A stretch of DNA of 64,000 nt, taken from positions 1-64,000 of the forward strand of contig JADFUC010000917.1 in NCBI GenBank assembly GCA_019722365.1, given 5' to 3'. Shown here piece after piece: positions 11,931-22,478 of this stretch. How positions within the stretch are numbered: the stretch's first letter is position 1; each line of letters opens with the position of its first letter. This DNA is from Lithospermum erythrorhizon. Its lineage: Eukaryota > Streptophyta > Magnoliopsida > Boraginales > Boraginaceae. A program made the position numbers and the translations under genes. The notes beneath the pieces were generated by a model, which was given only the letters and a program-made list of their open reading frames with translations, was not told the origin of the DNA and did not search any database.

Positions 11931-12326
11931 GAGGGTCGCCATCTGCGAGTTATTCAGATGGCGAATAAAATTGTGCAAGACCACCATGCATGAGGGGTCA
12001 AGCAGGTTAGAGACAGAATCCATCTTGTAAGATACCGTAGAGAACATGGCCATGACAATGATGAGTGTCGCATGTTGAAGGTAGAGATTGATAGACTTAT
12101 CAAGAGAGGGTATTTGAAGGAGTTTGTGGACCACGAGGGGGTAGGCCTCGGGGTGCTGAGAGATCCACAAGAGAAAATATAAACTATTCACCCAGTAGCA
12201 GGTACTAATCCATCCGTTAAGAAAACATAAATAAACCCGAGACCATCGCCGCAGTGGTTAGTCAGCGATTGACCACAAATCGAGGGGTTATTAAAGAGAA
12301 GATGATTCGAAATTCAAGGAAGAATT

Positions 12327-12512
12327 ATGCCGGGAGAGAAGTATACTCATGTAAATCATCCGTCCCTCTATGTGTGGAGTCTATTTCATTTACGAAATTT
12401 GAATGCAATTGAGATGCAGCGTGATAATCCGATGATTATAGCCCGATTGATTCAGTACGCCGTGGATAGGATGCTGGTGGACATGGGTGGTTTGGCGATA
12501 TTATGTGCTTGA
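12327..12512 (+). pseudogene. Aspartic protease remnant of the Tat element
   Basis: An open stretch of about 61 codons reads LNAIEMQRDNPMIIARLIQY and then RMLVDMGGLAIL. The first part corresponds to the segment preceding the catalytic loop in Tat proteases. The second lines up with the usual D-T/S-G-S-x-A-D-I catalytic loop, with the D and the first G kept but neighbouring residues changed (DMGG). The enzyme would process the polyprotein; this copy is unlikely to work. Confidence 0.55.
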
Positions 12513-12959
12513 CTACGTATGATGACAAATTAGACTTACTCGTAATATGTTGCGGCAAATGCACGCCCGCTCGTTGAGCATTATTCGATTATCTAATGGG
12601 GATGGAAACATTGGATTTTATTGTGGGTTTAGGCGATTAAAGTCAACAATGGGGCAATTCATAATAGTCAGACATCAGACTAAATCTATAATAAGGTTGA
12701 TTAGGCGACCAAGTGCAACATAGAAACCAGTATTCTCCATTCTATAAGCCCAAGTTCAACCAAATAGAACTCGAAAGATATGTGTGGCTCAAAGAGAGTC
12801 AAGAATGTGCTGCCAAACTTGATTCCCCGTTGGAAAAGAACCCGAGAGAAAGGCGGCGATTAGAAAATCACCACGAGGTGATGTCCTTGTAAGTCCCCAA
12901 GAAGACAATTCGCCTCAAGAGCGAGAAAACCTCAAGAGACTAGTTCCTCATGAGGAGAT

Positions 12960-14300
12960 TGTCAAGGTTCCATTCAATAAAGAGGAACTAGAGAAATATT
13001 CCGCACAGGAACAATGCTGGGTGAAGGCCATAAGGAGAGCTTAGTAAGTCTGATCAGAGAGTACAAGGATATATTCGCTTGGGGACCAGAGGATCTGTTG
13101 GGATAGAGACATCGATCGCGTACCACAAGGCTATGTTGACTGCAATGTACGTATCCATTAAACAAAAGAATCGAACGTCTAATGATGAGAAGAACCAAGC
13201 AGTCAGAACAGAAGTTGAATGGTTATTAAAGGAAAATACAATCCGCGAGCTCCAGTTCCCAAAATGGATTGCAAATGTGGTCTTGGTTAAAAAGTCAAAC
13301 GGAACATGGAGGATGTGCCTGAGACTTTACAAAGTTTTAACAGAGCATGTCTAATGTCGCCACCCTTTACACTGGCCGAGGCTTGTGGATTATGCTTGGT
13401 CACGAAGTCTTTGATTTCATGGATGCCTCGCGAGATACCCGTCAAATTAAGATGTATCACGAGGATGAAGAAAAAAACTTCTTTAAATCGATGAATATGG
13501 GTTGTATTCTTTGCAAGGTGATGCCGCCGGTTTGAAAGAGCGGGAAACTTACCAAAGATGGTTAATTCCATTTTCGCCATCCAAATTGGGCGAAAGATGG
13601 AAATATATGTCGATGATATGTTGGTAAAGAGTAAGTTACAAGCTGACCATCTAAAGAATTTGAGGGAAACATTTGATAGAGCCCGGTGGAAGTAAACTTC
13701 GGGATCAATCTAGAGCAAGTGCTCGTTGGTGTAACCGGGGAAAGTTTTGGGTTATATGATCAGCAGCGAGAATTGAACGAATCTTGACAAGATGAAGCGA
13801 TACTCGGCCTTAAACCCCGCCGTAGTAGTACAAAGATGTCAAAAACTCTGAGGGTCCCTCATGGCCGTTAGGTGGGTTCATTTCAAAGTCTGGCGAGCGA
13901 AATTTTTCTTTCTTCAAGAACCTCAGGCGAGCCTCAAATACTAGGTTTTATTGGTATAATAATTACAATAGGGAATTTGAAGAGTTGAAGGAATACTTGG
14001 AGTTCGCCCAAGATTGTTGTATGACTTGAGCAACAAAAGATTTGCGATTATACTTGTTGGGTCATATGGAATTTGGCTTGATGTGTTAGTCCATAAAGTT
14101 GAAGAGGACATAATAGCTCTATTATCTAAGCCGCGTCTTGTAGGCGAAGAGAATTACTTACATTATAGATAAGTTTGCCTTCACCTTGGTCATCCCAGCC
14201 TACAAATTGAAAATATACTTTGAATTTCATCTGATTCAATTAGTAACGGACCAGCCGTTGAAGAGTGTCATTACGACCCTTGGCCCCATCGAGGGAGATT
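12960..14300 (+). pseudogene. Reverse transcriptase and first RNase H remnant of the Tat element
   Basis: The N-terminal RT segment lies at 13079-13350 (KNQAVRTEVEWLLKENTIRE, FPKWIANVVLVKKSNGTWRM), the standard opening of plant Ty3-gypsy RTs. The catalytic box is readable at 13606-13620 as YVDDM followed by LVKSK, so both active-site aspartates survive. Frameshifts near 13340-13560 and stops around 13700 break continuity. From about 13800 to 14300 short RNase H-like pieces (KRYSALNP, LYDLSNKRF-like) follow in changing frames. Not functional. Confidence 0.75.
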
Positions 14301-14444
14301 GACAACGTAGGCGATATAGGCGAAGCGAGTTTGAATCTAACGTCCCCGAAACTAATAAAGGCCCCGAGCGGAAGATTTTATGTGAAATCTGCAACTCGAC
14401 TTCCCCAGTTGGCGGTGGGCTCGGTGACGCGGGCACGGGTTAAG

Positions 14445-14720
14445 CGACCTGCACAGTGGGTATGATTTGTGGATGGAGCCGAGAAATGAAAAGGGATTAG
14501 TAGTTGGAGTGTTGATTCGAGGCCCTGATTCACCTTTCCCACCACCAACAACGAGGCTAAGTATGAAGACATGGTCGCTGGATTGACCCGTAGTCAAATT
14601 CATTAGCGTTAGTATACGGATAAAAGGCGACTTCAAATTGATCATGGATCAAGTGGAGGGGGTATCACGGGGTGAAAGCATGAGCAGTTAAATACACGAA
14701 GGCCATCCAATTGGAAAAAA
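14445..14720 (+). pseudogene. Archaeal-type (additional) RNase H remnant
   Basis: In changing frames this region reads FVDGAEK near 14466 and then NNEAKYEDMVAGL at 14548-14586. The pair D-G-A and N-N-E-A-x-Y-E-A-L-x-A-G-L is diagnostic of the second, archaeal-like RNase H carried by Tat elements between RT and integrase. The catalytic Asp and Glu of these motifs are visible. Downstream pieces are frameshifted. This domain is the best evidence for assigning the element to Tat. Confidence 0.65.
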
Positions 14721-14845
14721 GGTTTATGATCACTATACATATATCCCGCGCCCAAAACGAATAAGTAGACCACCTCTCACGACTCTCAATAACCTATTAT
14801 AATGAGTTGCCGCGAAGTCTATGTAGAGGTTACTTGAGTGCGACC

Positions 14846-15640
14846 ATAGTTTGGAATGGCGAATGGCGATGCAATGGCGGCAAGCTCAAAAATGTAGCCG
14901 GCGTAGCGTCTTGGCGGCGGAAGCTTGAATGCTACGGTTATTATTTTAACAATGAAAAAATAGTACAGTGCTAAAATAATAAATAATTAACTAAAACAAC
15001 CTAAAAACGACCCACAAGCATTAATTAAACAGCCAAAAACAAATAATTAAACAATGAAAAAATAGTATAATTAACTAAAATAATAAATAATTAACTAAAA
15101 CGGCCATAAAAACATCCAAAAGCATTGAGTAAACAATGAAAAAATAAATAATTAAAAAAATAAATAATTAAACATCTGCTTAAAAGTGATTAAACAACCT
15201 AAAACAATGATTAAACAAATAATTAAACAAATAAATAGTAAAAACAATGATTAAACAAATAAATTAACTAAAAATTGATTAGCAAAAATTTTAATTTACT
15301 AAATAAACATCCACCCCAAGCAGTAAATAATTAACTAACCACAAGGTATCAAATTCCAAAACGCACAAATGAGAAAAAAAGAGAAAAAAAAATGGAAAAA
15401 ATGTGAAAAAAAAGATGGGAAAATGGTCTTAGGGTTTTAAATCAGATTTTTAGGCTTTTATACTAATGGTTTTAAATCTGATTTTTGTTTTAAATTTAAA
15501 AAAATTAATATGTTGCGGCGTGTGTGGCATGGCCTCGCCTCGACAGCCACACAATCTAAACGGGGTTACTAAAGGCGCCGGGCGTCGCCTCGCCCCGCCA
15601 TTACCGCCCGTAAGCGCCACGGCGCCTTTCCAAACTACAG
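14846..15640. mobile_element. hAT-like non-autonomous DNA transposon inserted in the Tat element
   Basis: The ends are imperfect terminal inverted repeats: ATAGTTTGGAATGGCG on the left and, read from the right, CTGTAGTTTGGAAAGGCG. They are flanked by a near-perfect 8-bp duplication, GTGCGACC (14838-14845) and GTGCGACA (15641-15648); 8-bp duplications are typical of the hAT superfamily. The 795-bp body is AT-rich with repeated AATAAATAATTAACTAAAA-type runs and G/C-rich ends containing GGCG clusters. There is no transposase frame, so it would need help from an autonomous relative. The Tat pol reading resumes just after the right duplication. Confidence 0.75.
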
Positions 15641-15649
15641 GTGCGACAT

Positions 15650-17000
15650 GTTGAGATAATTATCATGCTTGTGTTGGAAGAGCACGCGGTTTGGAGGAGC
15701 TCTTATAGCTCGTGGTCAACTCCTGAGAATTGCCACCCAAAGCTCTAGAAATTGCCGGGAAGCTCAGGAGAGTACCCCCGAGCTCGAAGATTAAAAGTCG
15801 CACCTTAGGGTTTTATATGTATAGTAATGGCCTGCAAAGAAGTCATAGGATGGTCCGCTCTTTACGATGTGTCTCCCAGAAAATGCTCCCGAGATCTTGG
15901 CTAAGGTACATCGAGGATAGTGCGAAGAGAAGTCACGTTAGGGGATGAGTAAACCATTTGTTAAAATCCTGGCATTGGAGTGCTTCGGCTCACGTTGGTC
16001 GAGGATGCCTGGAATTTTGTGAAAAGATTGTGATGTGTGTTAGAAGGATGGGATTGGTACAACGTCGACCCGCGCTTTCCAATGCTGATGTTAGGTCGGT
16101 CAGATTCGCCATGTGGGGTATTATTGACATGAGGAAACTACCAAAAGCTAAGGGGAGTCTCGAGTATGCAATGGTTGCAATTGATTATATCAGCAAATGG
16201 GTGGAAGTGTCGCCCCTCAAAAAGACTGACAGTGATAACATCGTTCGATTCCCGTGGAAACATGTTATTACTCGCTTTGGGGTACCACGCATATTGGTGT
16301 TTGATAATAGATCCTAATTTGAAAGCAAAGAGTTGGCCAAATTATGTGAGAAATATAACATAGAACACCGATTTTCACCTGTCTATTATCCATAGTGCAA
16401 TGGTCAAGTTTAAGTAATGAACCGCATACTCTTGAGGTGTGAAGAATCGATCCGAGAGAGGATCAAAGAAGGGGCATGGATCGATGAACTCCCGTTGTCA
16501 CATGGTCATAAAGACACTCACTGCATGCATCCAAGAAGCACCTTCGGCCTTATCTATGTAGTTCGGATGCCGTACTTCTGCGGGGTTGGAGTTACCGCAT
16601 ATCAAACAAATTGGATTCAATGAAGAAAAGAATGACCAGTGAAGGAGAGAACAACTCCACTTTGTGGATGAATTGCGTGACTGAGCCTTATATAAAATGC
16701 AAAAATATAAGCATCTTATGGCTCGCGCCTCTGATCGGCAAGTCAAAGTAACAATTCAAAGTGGGAGATATGAGTAAAGGCTTTATTCGGTCAACTTCAT
16801 CCCACAAGACCAAGGATAAATTGAGTCCTAAGTGGGAAGGACCATATCGTATAAGTCGCATATTGGGTCCGGGCTTTTCTGAGCAGAAAATGAATGGTGA
16901 TGGCAGATGCTGCGCGCAGCACTTCTGTCACGACAAAACGTATGTTATTTCGATTCTCTACTTTGTGAGCGTTTGGATTTCCGGTTATATCGCCACTTAT
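15650..17000 (+). pseudogene. Integrase remnant of the Tat element
   Basis: After the inserted DNA transposon the zinc-binding N-terminal region is readable in pieces (NAPEILAKVH near 15880). The catalytic core follows at 16130-16320: LPKAKGSLEYAMVAIDYISK, then VITRFGVPRILVFDNRS; the first two catalytic aspartates (AIDY, FDN) are visible. A TP-x-Y-Y-P-x-x-N-G-Q-V-type block near 16375 is followed by the third-Glu region. The C-terminal G-D-M/L module and KLSPKWEGPYRI at 16767-16850 close the protein. Stops at 16317 and 16397 break it. Integrase would insert the cDNA copy into the genome. Confidence 0.75.
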
Positions 17001-18240
17001 GATGTACTTATGGTTTGGTTATATCCACCATCCTATTTTATGAATAAAATCTTATGGGCTGTCAATCGATACCATATATGTCTTTAAGGATTACTCATGC
17101 TCGGTGTTACTTATGAAATATATTTGTCCGAGTATGCAAATAAATCATACGATCCAGTAATAAATGCCCAAGTTTCTTCGGATCCCAATTTCAATATGAT
17201 CCCCGTGCCGTTAGCCCGTACTACTCGAAAGACTCCCAACGATTAAAAGATAAATCTGAACTAATAACCCGATAACTCCGATAATCCAATTGTTAAATTA
17301 ATCGGGACTTGTAATAATTCTTAAGCGAGAAACAAAAAAGTTTTTTAAAACATTAGTTCACTTCGTTAAATGTATTGGATCTCGTGAGAAAAACGAGGTA
17401 CTTGAAAAATGATTACTCTTAAAAAAACATCTTCTTTCTTTTTGAAATGTAATAACTAAAAGTGTTCGCGATAATAGTGATCCATAAAAATTTATTAGCC
17501 AATATCATCCTCTTACATGCATTATAAACCATTGAGATTGAAGAAGGTACTAACATTTTGAATTGGTGTATTTCGGTTAAAAAGACACGAAGTAAGCAAA
17601 ACAGGTAAAAATAGCGATTGAGCTGTTATTGTACTTAATTTATTTTTTTTAGAAACACGGAGCAATATGAATAAGGGAGAAACTCCACGAAAGGAAAATT
17701 AATGATTCATATAAATCGCTTGGTAGGAAAATTAGAATAAATCAACGATGAATTAATAATCGTTATGCAGGAAAAGCAAATATGCCCTTTTCTAACGAAT
17801 CATATAGTTTACTATTTCATTAATTAAATAGTTTATCGACTTAATTGTAATTACAATTAAAATTATTAAAAAATAAATATGAGTTAATATATTCTCTAAG
17901 GTTGAAAATATTATAAAAAAATCTTAAAAAAAGTTGAATTACAAAATGAAATCAGGAATTATATTCATTATAGAATCCATTTCCCACTTGATGATAATTC
18001 AAGCGGCTTCTCCTTGAGGCGGGTGTATAATGAGTGATAATAAGACTGCATGTGTAAAAAATTGAAAATTGCATAAAGATAAGCGAAAGAAAAATGGCGA
18101 ACATTACTCTTTGAAGGCGAAAAATTAGAAATTGTTCACTACGTAGAAAATCTTACAAAGGATAGAGATATAAAAACTTGAAAACAAAACTAATTTGAAG
18201 GTGAAAAGGCATTTTCATGACTCGACATCCTCCTCGTCGT
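17001..18240. other. Non-coding spacer of the Tat element
   Basis: AT-rich stretch between integrase and the antisense frame. No open frame with family resemblance and no repeats of note. Tat elements commonly carry long untranslated sequence here. Confidence 0.5.
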
Positions 18241-18242
18241 CT

Positions 18243-20690
18243 TGTAGCCTTAGTCATGAGGAATCAGAAGCGCATTCAAAGATAAGCCCTCAAACAAGTC
18301 AAGATGATTATGTTGCTCGGTGGCGAAGAGGTTAACTAACTCGGTATTCACTTGCGGTGGATAACGAGTGGAGTCGAGATAATTCGCCTTTGTTGTGTAG
18401 CTTGGGCTCTTCATGAAGGCTCGGAGAGTCTCCTTAACCAGACACGAGCAGCTTTAGGCTTGAAGAATTGGTACATTTCCTTCTCTTTTTTGGCTTGGCT
18501 CAAGGCTTCGGTCGCCTTCATAATTTCACACTTTAGTTGTTCATTTGGAGCTCTCGCCATGACTTGCATATCGACGCTTCGGCGTCGGCGCGGCCTTTTC
18601 CTTTCCCGATTCTAGCGAGATCCTTTTATCACGGCATCTGCCATCATTTGTCTTAGACTGACCTCGATCTTTGTCTTTTGGACGGACAATTCTCCACCAC
18701 ATCGAGCGTTGCGATTGCTGACCTTTCGAAGACCTCGAGCTTGATGGCGGCGTGTTCCCTTGTGGCTAGATAGTCATTCATTGAGCCAATATATAAGATC
18801 ATTCGATTATACTTGAGTTGTGAGCTAAAGACAATAAAAAATACGCGATGCGAAAAATAAAAGGGAGGATATTACGAGGAATAATTTAAGAAACCTAGGT
18901 CGTATCTTGCCGTTTGGGCAAAAGGTAGCGTAAGGATCCGTCGAGCTCTATCTTGGTCACCACGCTGCTTGGCTAGCGTAGGCTCACGTGATAATGGAAC
19001 TGCGGCGTTCGGGGAGTTTCGCGGTTCACTCCCAGTTAAGGCGGGATTATATGGAAGCTCTAAGTATCTTCCGTCGTAAGTAGGGGCCGAGGGGCCCGGG
19101 CAGCGGTCGCTACTTTCCTCGGCGAATCGCCTCTTGAGGTCCCTGCGGGACTTGACGTGGGAAAGCGCCATTGGAGGAAAGGGGTGTCCCGGCTCTCGCG
19201 AGAGGATATCGCTCTTGGCTTCTGGTCTCCCTTGATGGGATACGGTGTGAGGTCCAAATCCGCTGCGTTGGTTGGGTGGGGAATCGTTGCCCTGGCATGT
19301 TCCGAACATGATTCGGCCGCCCCCGAAGTTGAGTCGGCACCACTCCACAGAGTGCAGTGAGACTTGGCTAGGTTTTCTTCGGTGGCCGGACTTTTTAAGA
19401 GCAAGGGCCTAGAAGTAGTAGAAGGTATCTCATTCGCCAGCGTCTTTAGCATTGATGGGATTGAACAAGCTGGAATCTTTGGTGGGTGGAGGCGGCCAAA
19501 TGTCCTTTCGAGAACCATGGACTCCCTTGGGCTTTCATCTTTGAGTAGTAATGGCCACCTTGGCTTGAGGAGGGTCGCTCTGACAACATCTCGTCAAAGT
19601 CGATTTCATCAGACTTTGGACTCCGTGGGCGTATAGGAGTAAGTTCTTCTACAAATCAAAAAGGCATTATATTAAAATCGATAATCGCATGAAGGAAAAA
19701 ACAAAACAAAGGTTAGTACTCCAGGTGGGAGGATCGTTGATGTCCTCAGGGGTCCAAACTCCTTGTAAATGGCAGAATTAGAGCGCTTCCTGACATGGCC
19801 TCATCAATGAAAGTATACCAAGGAAATTTATGGTCGTTTTGGGAAGGTTGGTCCTTATCTTCACCACTGCATCCATATCTTCAATAGTGGGAGTGAGAAG
19901 ATTCTTGGCCTCAATGACGTCCAAATGTGGGAACACTGACACTTGAGCCACCATGAGCAAAGAACATTTCTTGGTATCGACTTTCAGGAACCTTGTTTGG
20001 GAGATGCCCAACAAGAATGTTTAACTTTCCATGAGAGAGGAATTTGGTTTGGAAAGAGGTATCGGAGAGAGAGAATAAAGCATAGAATAAAGAGACTGTT
20101 GGTTCGACATCGGCTAAATGCGACTGCCAATTTCCAAAAAGCAGTTACGTTGACCCGGCCACTTATGAGGTGTAATTGGCATGGGGCTCGGTTTATGGTG
20201 ACTAGGAGGTTATTTACAAAAGAAGAGAATGGCAATCACATGCGATAGGGAAAGAGGCTTCGGCATTATGGCGGGAGTTAAGTTGGGATCCGAGGATTTC
20301 TCCTCAATATAGGGAAGATATAATTGTTCGTCCGCCAAGAGGCGAGAAATGCATCTACACTTATCGTGAGGAATGGAGAAATAGGTAGTGATACCACCTA
20401 GCTGATCGTCGGTCAGATTGGGAGGGATTGATTTTTTACAAGGTGGGAAGAAGCCGATGCCTTGATAACACGATGGCGTACGCCTCGGCCACGATGGGAT
20501 CTACGGAGGCGGGTTGTGACCATAGCACTTGGCACATTAGGTGCGGGGTTCACCCGGCCAGAGATACTTTCGTAACACGGGCATCCTTCCACTTATGGAA
20601 TCCTGCTTGGCAGTCGCCCGGCGCTTCAACGAACCAAAAAAGTTGTTAATGTTATTCTCGGTGGTTTTAGACATATTATTTGTTGAATAA
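18243..20690 (-). pseudogene. Decayed antisense reading frame of the Tat element
   Basis: On the strand opposite to gag-pol, between integrase and the right LTR, several open pieces line up as one ancient gene read from about 20690 to 18243. They run from an N-terminal piece with NNFFGSLKRRATAKQDSIS, through Ser/Pro-rich and charged middle parts (19520-18900), to a coiled-coil-like segment near 18760 (REHAAIKLEVFE). The C-terminal piece contains SPSYTTKANYLDSTRYPPQV and closes with NALLIPHD and a stop at 18243. Antisense frames in this position are known from plant Tat elements (Grande, RIRE2, Retand); their function is unknown. Assignment rests on position, strand and architecture, as I cannot confirm sequence homology. 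Confidence 0.5.
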
Positions 20691-21008
20691 AAGCAATCAG
20701 TTAGCGGCCGAGGTAATGCGTCATCGTGAGCGGTTTTGAGACATGCTGTCCAAAACCGACAAATGATGAGAAGGTGAGCTCGCGGATGATGTATTGGTGG
20801 AATCTGAAGATGAGCCGGAGGAATATGTCCGCAATTGACTGAGGAGGTCCGGGAGACTCCTACTTTCACATAGGGGTATTCCTTCTCATAAACACGACAA
20901 TCATACAACGAATGATTTAACCTATTGAAAAAATCATTTATTAAGCACATTAAGTAAGATTTCTTAAGATATGAAGAATTTCAATTACACAAGAAATAAG
21001 GGGGCAAT

Positions 21009-21340
21009 TGATATGAGTTAAAATAAGTGACCTGAACTAGATATATATACATTCACCGAGTATGCAGGACACAGGTCGTCCCGACCCGTTAAGCGGCGGA
21101 TCGGTACTAGAGTAACTAACACTTGTGTCAAGAGACAAGTGTCGCGCGCTACGGCACTCAAATAAGCCCGATGCGGGCCTTGTCTTGTAACGCAATGCTA
21201 GTACTATTTGGCTATTTGAGATAATTTGAAAATTCCTTTCTTAATACTTATCCTGCTCATAGATTAGATTCTTAGCTTAAGCGTAGGAGTGTTTGTGGTA
21301 AATGCATGATCACCTTTCAGTCTAGCGACGCTCACAAAAT
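21009..21340 (+). repeat. Right LTR of the Tat element (inner end approximate)
   Basis: Begins TGATATGAGTTAAAATAAGTGA directly after a purine-rich tract (AAGGGGGC, 21000-21005) that is a good polypurine primer for plus-strand synthesis. The blocks are colinear with the left LTR. Scattered substitutions and indels between the two LTRs indicate an old insertion. Confidence 0.75.
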
Positions 21341-21523
21341 CTTTCACGCGCCCAGGGGCAAGCGTCGCGGACCAGGACCATGGAGGAAAGCAGTGCAATC
21401 CCGTACGGAAGAGGCGCGTATCGACTCTGCGGCGACAGTGATGAGTCCGGAGATGGTTCGCCTAACAGTACCAGCATCCTCGAATCCAACATCTAAAAAT
21501 ATGGCAAATCAGAAAGGGGATTA
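21341..21523 (+). mobile_element. Leader and gag start of a second, truncated Tat copy
   Basis: Instead of host DNA the right LTR is followed by sequence matching 10656-10790: the GATCTTTCAC/AATCTTTCAC leader and a gag start reading MSPEMVRLTVPAS, parallel to MVSPEMVGSTIPA at 10708. The similarity stops at 21523 in G-rich DNA. This is what remains if a tandem LTR-internal-LTR-internal array lost its distal part. Confidence 0.65.
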
Positions 21524-22478
21524 ATGGTGGTGGTGTTGCGTGTTGAGTTAGCGTGACATTGGTGATGGTGATGGGGGGTGAGAGGAGGGAGGGATGATGG
21601 CCCGGTTTAAATATAATTTTTAATTAATGCTTTGGTACATATGTTTAGTTATATTAAAAAAATATCACAAAAGTCTCTTATATGTGCAATGTCGAGTTTA
21701 CCCTTTTGCTAAAATAAAATTCCACATAACGTCGAGCTGATTTGACATAGGGGTACAATTTGACATCGGTCAAATCCTAGCATAAATGGAACTCGACTCC
21801 GTTATACTAATAGGAAGCAAATCCAGTTACCATAAAAATGCCTTGAAATAGCATTACTTGGTCGTATACCGTGTCGGGATAGTATAATCCAGTTATCAAG
21901 CTGGTTTATTCTCTTCGATACTATAATGAACTCATTTAACCCTAATCAACATCTGTGACATATACCAGTCTTTGAAAATCTTCGTGTCAATCTTAACTTT
22001 ATCTCACACCGTCGTTTCACCCCTAGTATACTAATATTTTTATAGAACGAACTTGGTACAACCAATCGAGTCATGCATACCCGATTACATTTTGAATAAT
22101 TATTTCTAACTGAGATCAAATCCGTTTAATTTCGAACAATTCTTCAAGATGTAGAAGCAATTCCATTTTGAATCATTGGAGCATGTTCCATTCCACAACG
22201 GTTGTTGCGATGGAGCATGCTTCTTACCCAACAAAATCAGTTTTCTTTACATGCTTCTTGAAGAAGCGTAAGCCAAAAACACACCTAATTAATGATTGAT
22301 GATTGTTCATGTAGCCCAAGCATGGGTGGGTCATCAAGAGAAGTATAAAATTCAATTCATATGATTTGTTAAGTGAAGGATTAGGGAAATGATGATTTAA
22401 TTATTTCGTAAAAATCAACAAATGATGGAAACAAAAGTTGGAACATATTAAAAGAATTAGACCCGACATGGAAATTCT
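21524..22478. other. Intergenic DNA downstream of the RNA-binding protein gene
   Basis: A G-rich patch (21524-21600) is followed by AT-rich sequence without a credible gene. At 22178-22250 GAGCATGTTCCATTCC and GATGGAGCATGC form a weak inverted arrangement. The 3' untranslated region of the gene ending at 22479 should lie in the right-hand part. Confidence 0.5.

Larger units (their letters stand above)
10321..21523 (+). mobile_element. Tat-lineage Ty3-gypsy retrotransposon, decayed, with antisense frame
   Basis: Two related LTRs (10321 and 21009) bracket gag, protease, reverse transcriptase, an archaeal-type RNase H, integrase and a long 3' region carrying a decayed frame on the opposite strand. 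The extra RNase H between RT and integrase and the antisense frame between integrase and the 3' LTR are hallmarks of the plant Tat clade (Ogre, Retand, Grande, RIRE2). All frames are broken. A 795-bp hAT-like element sits between the extra RNase H and integrase. The right LTR is followed by a second copy of the leader and gag start (21341-21523), so the locus probably went through unequal recombination. Confidence 0.8.

Noticed and set aside
18872..19518. Two long overlapping minus-strand frames as host genes
   Set aside because: They lie inside the Tat element and are Ser/Pro/Arg-rich, and two frames are open at once. Best read as decayed antisense frame plus composition effect.
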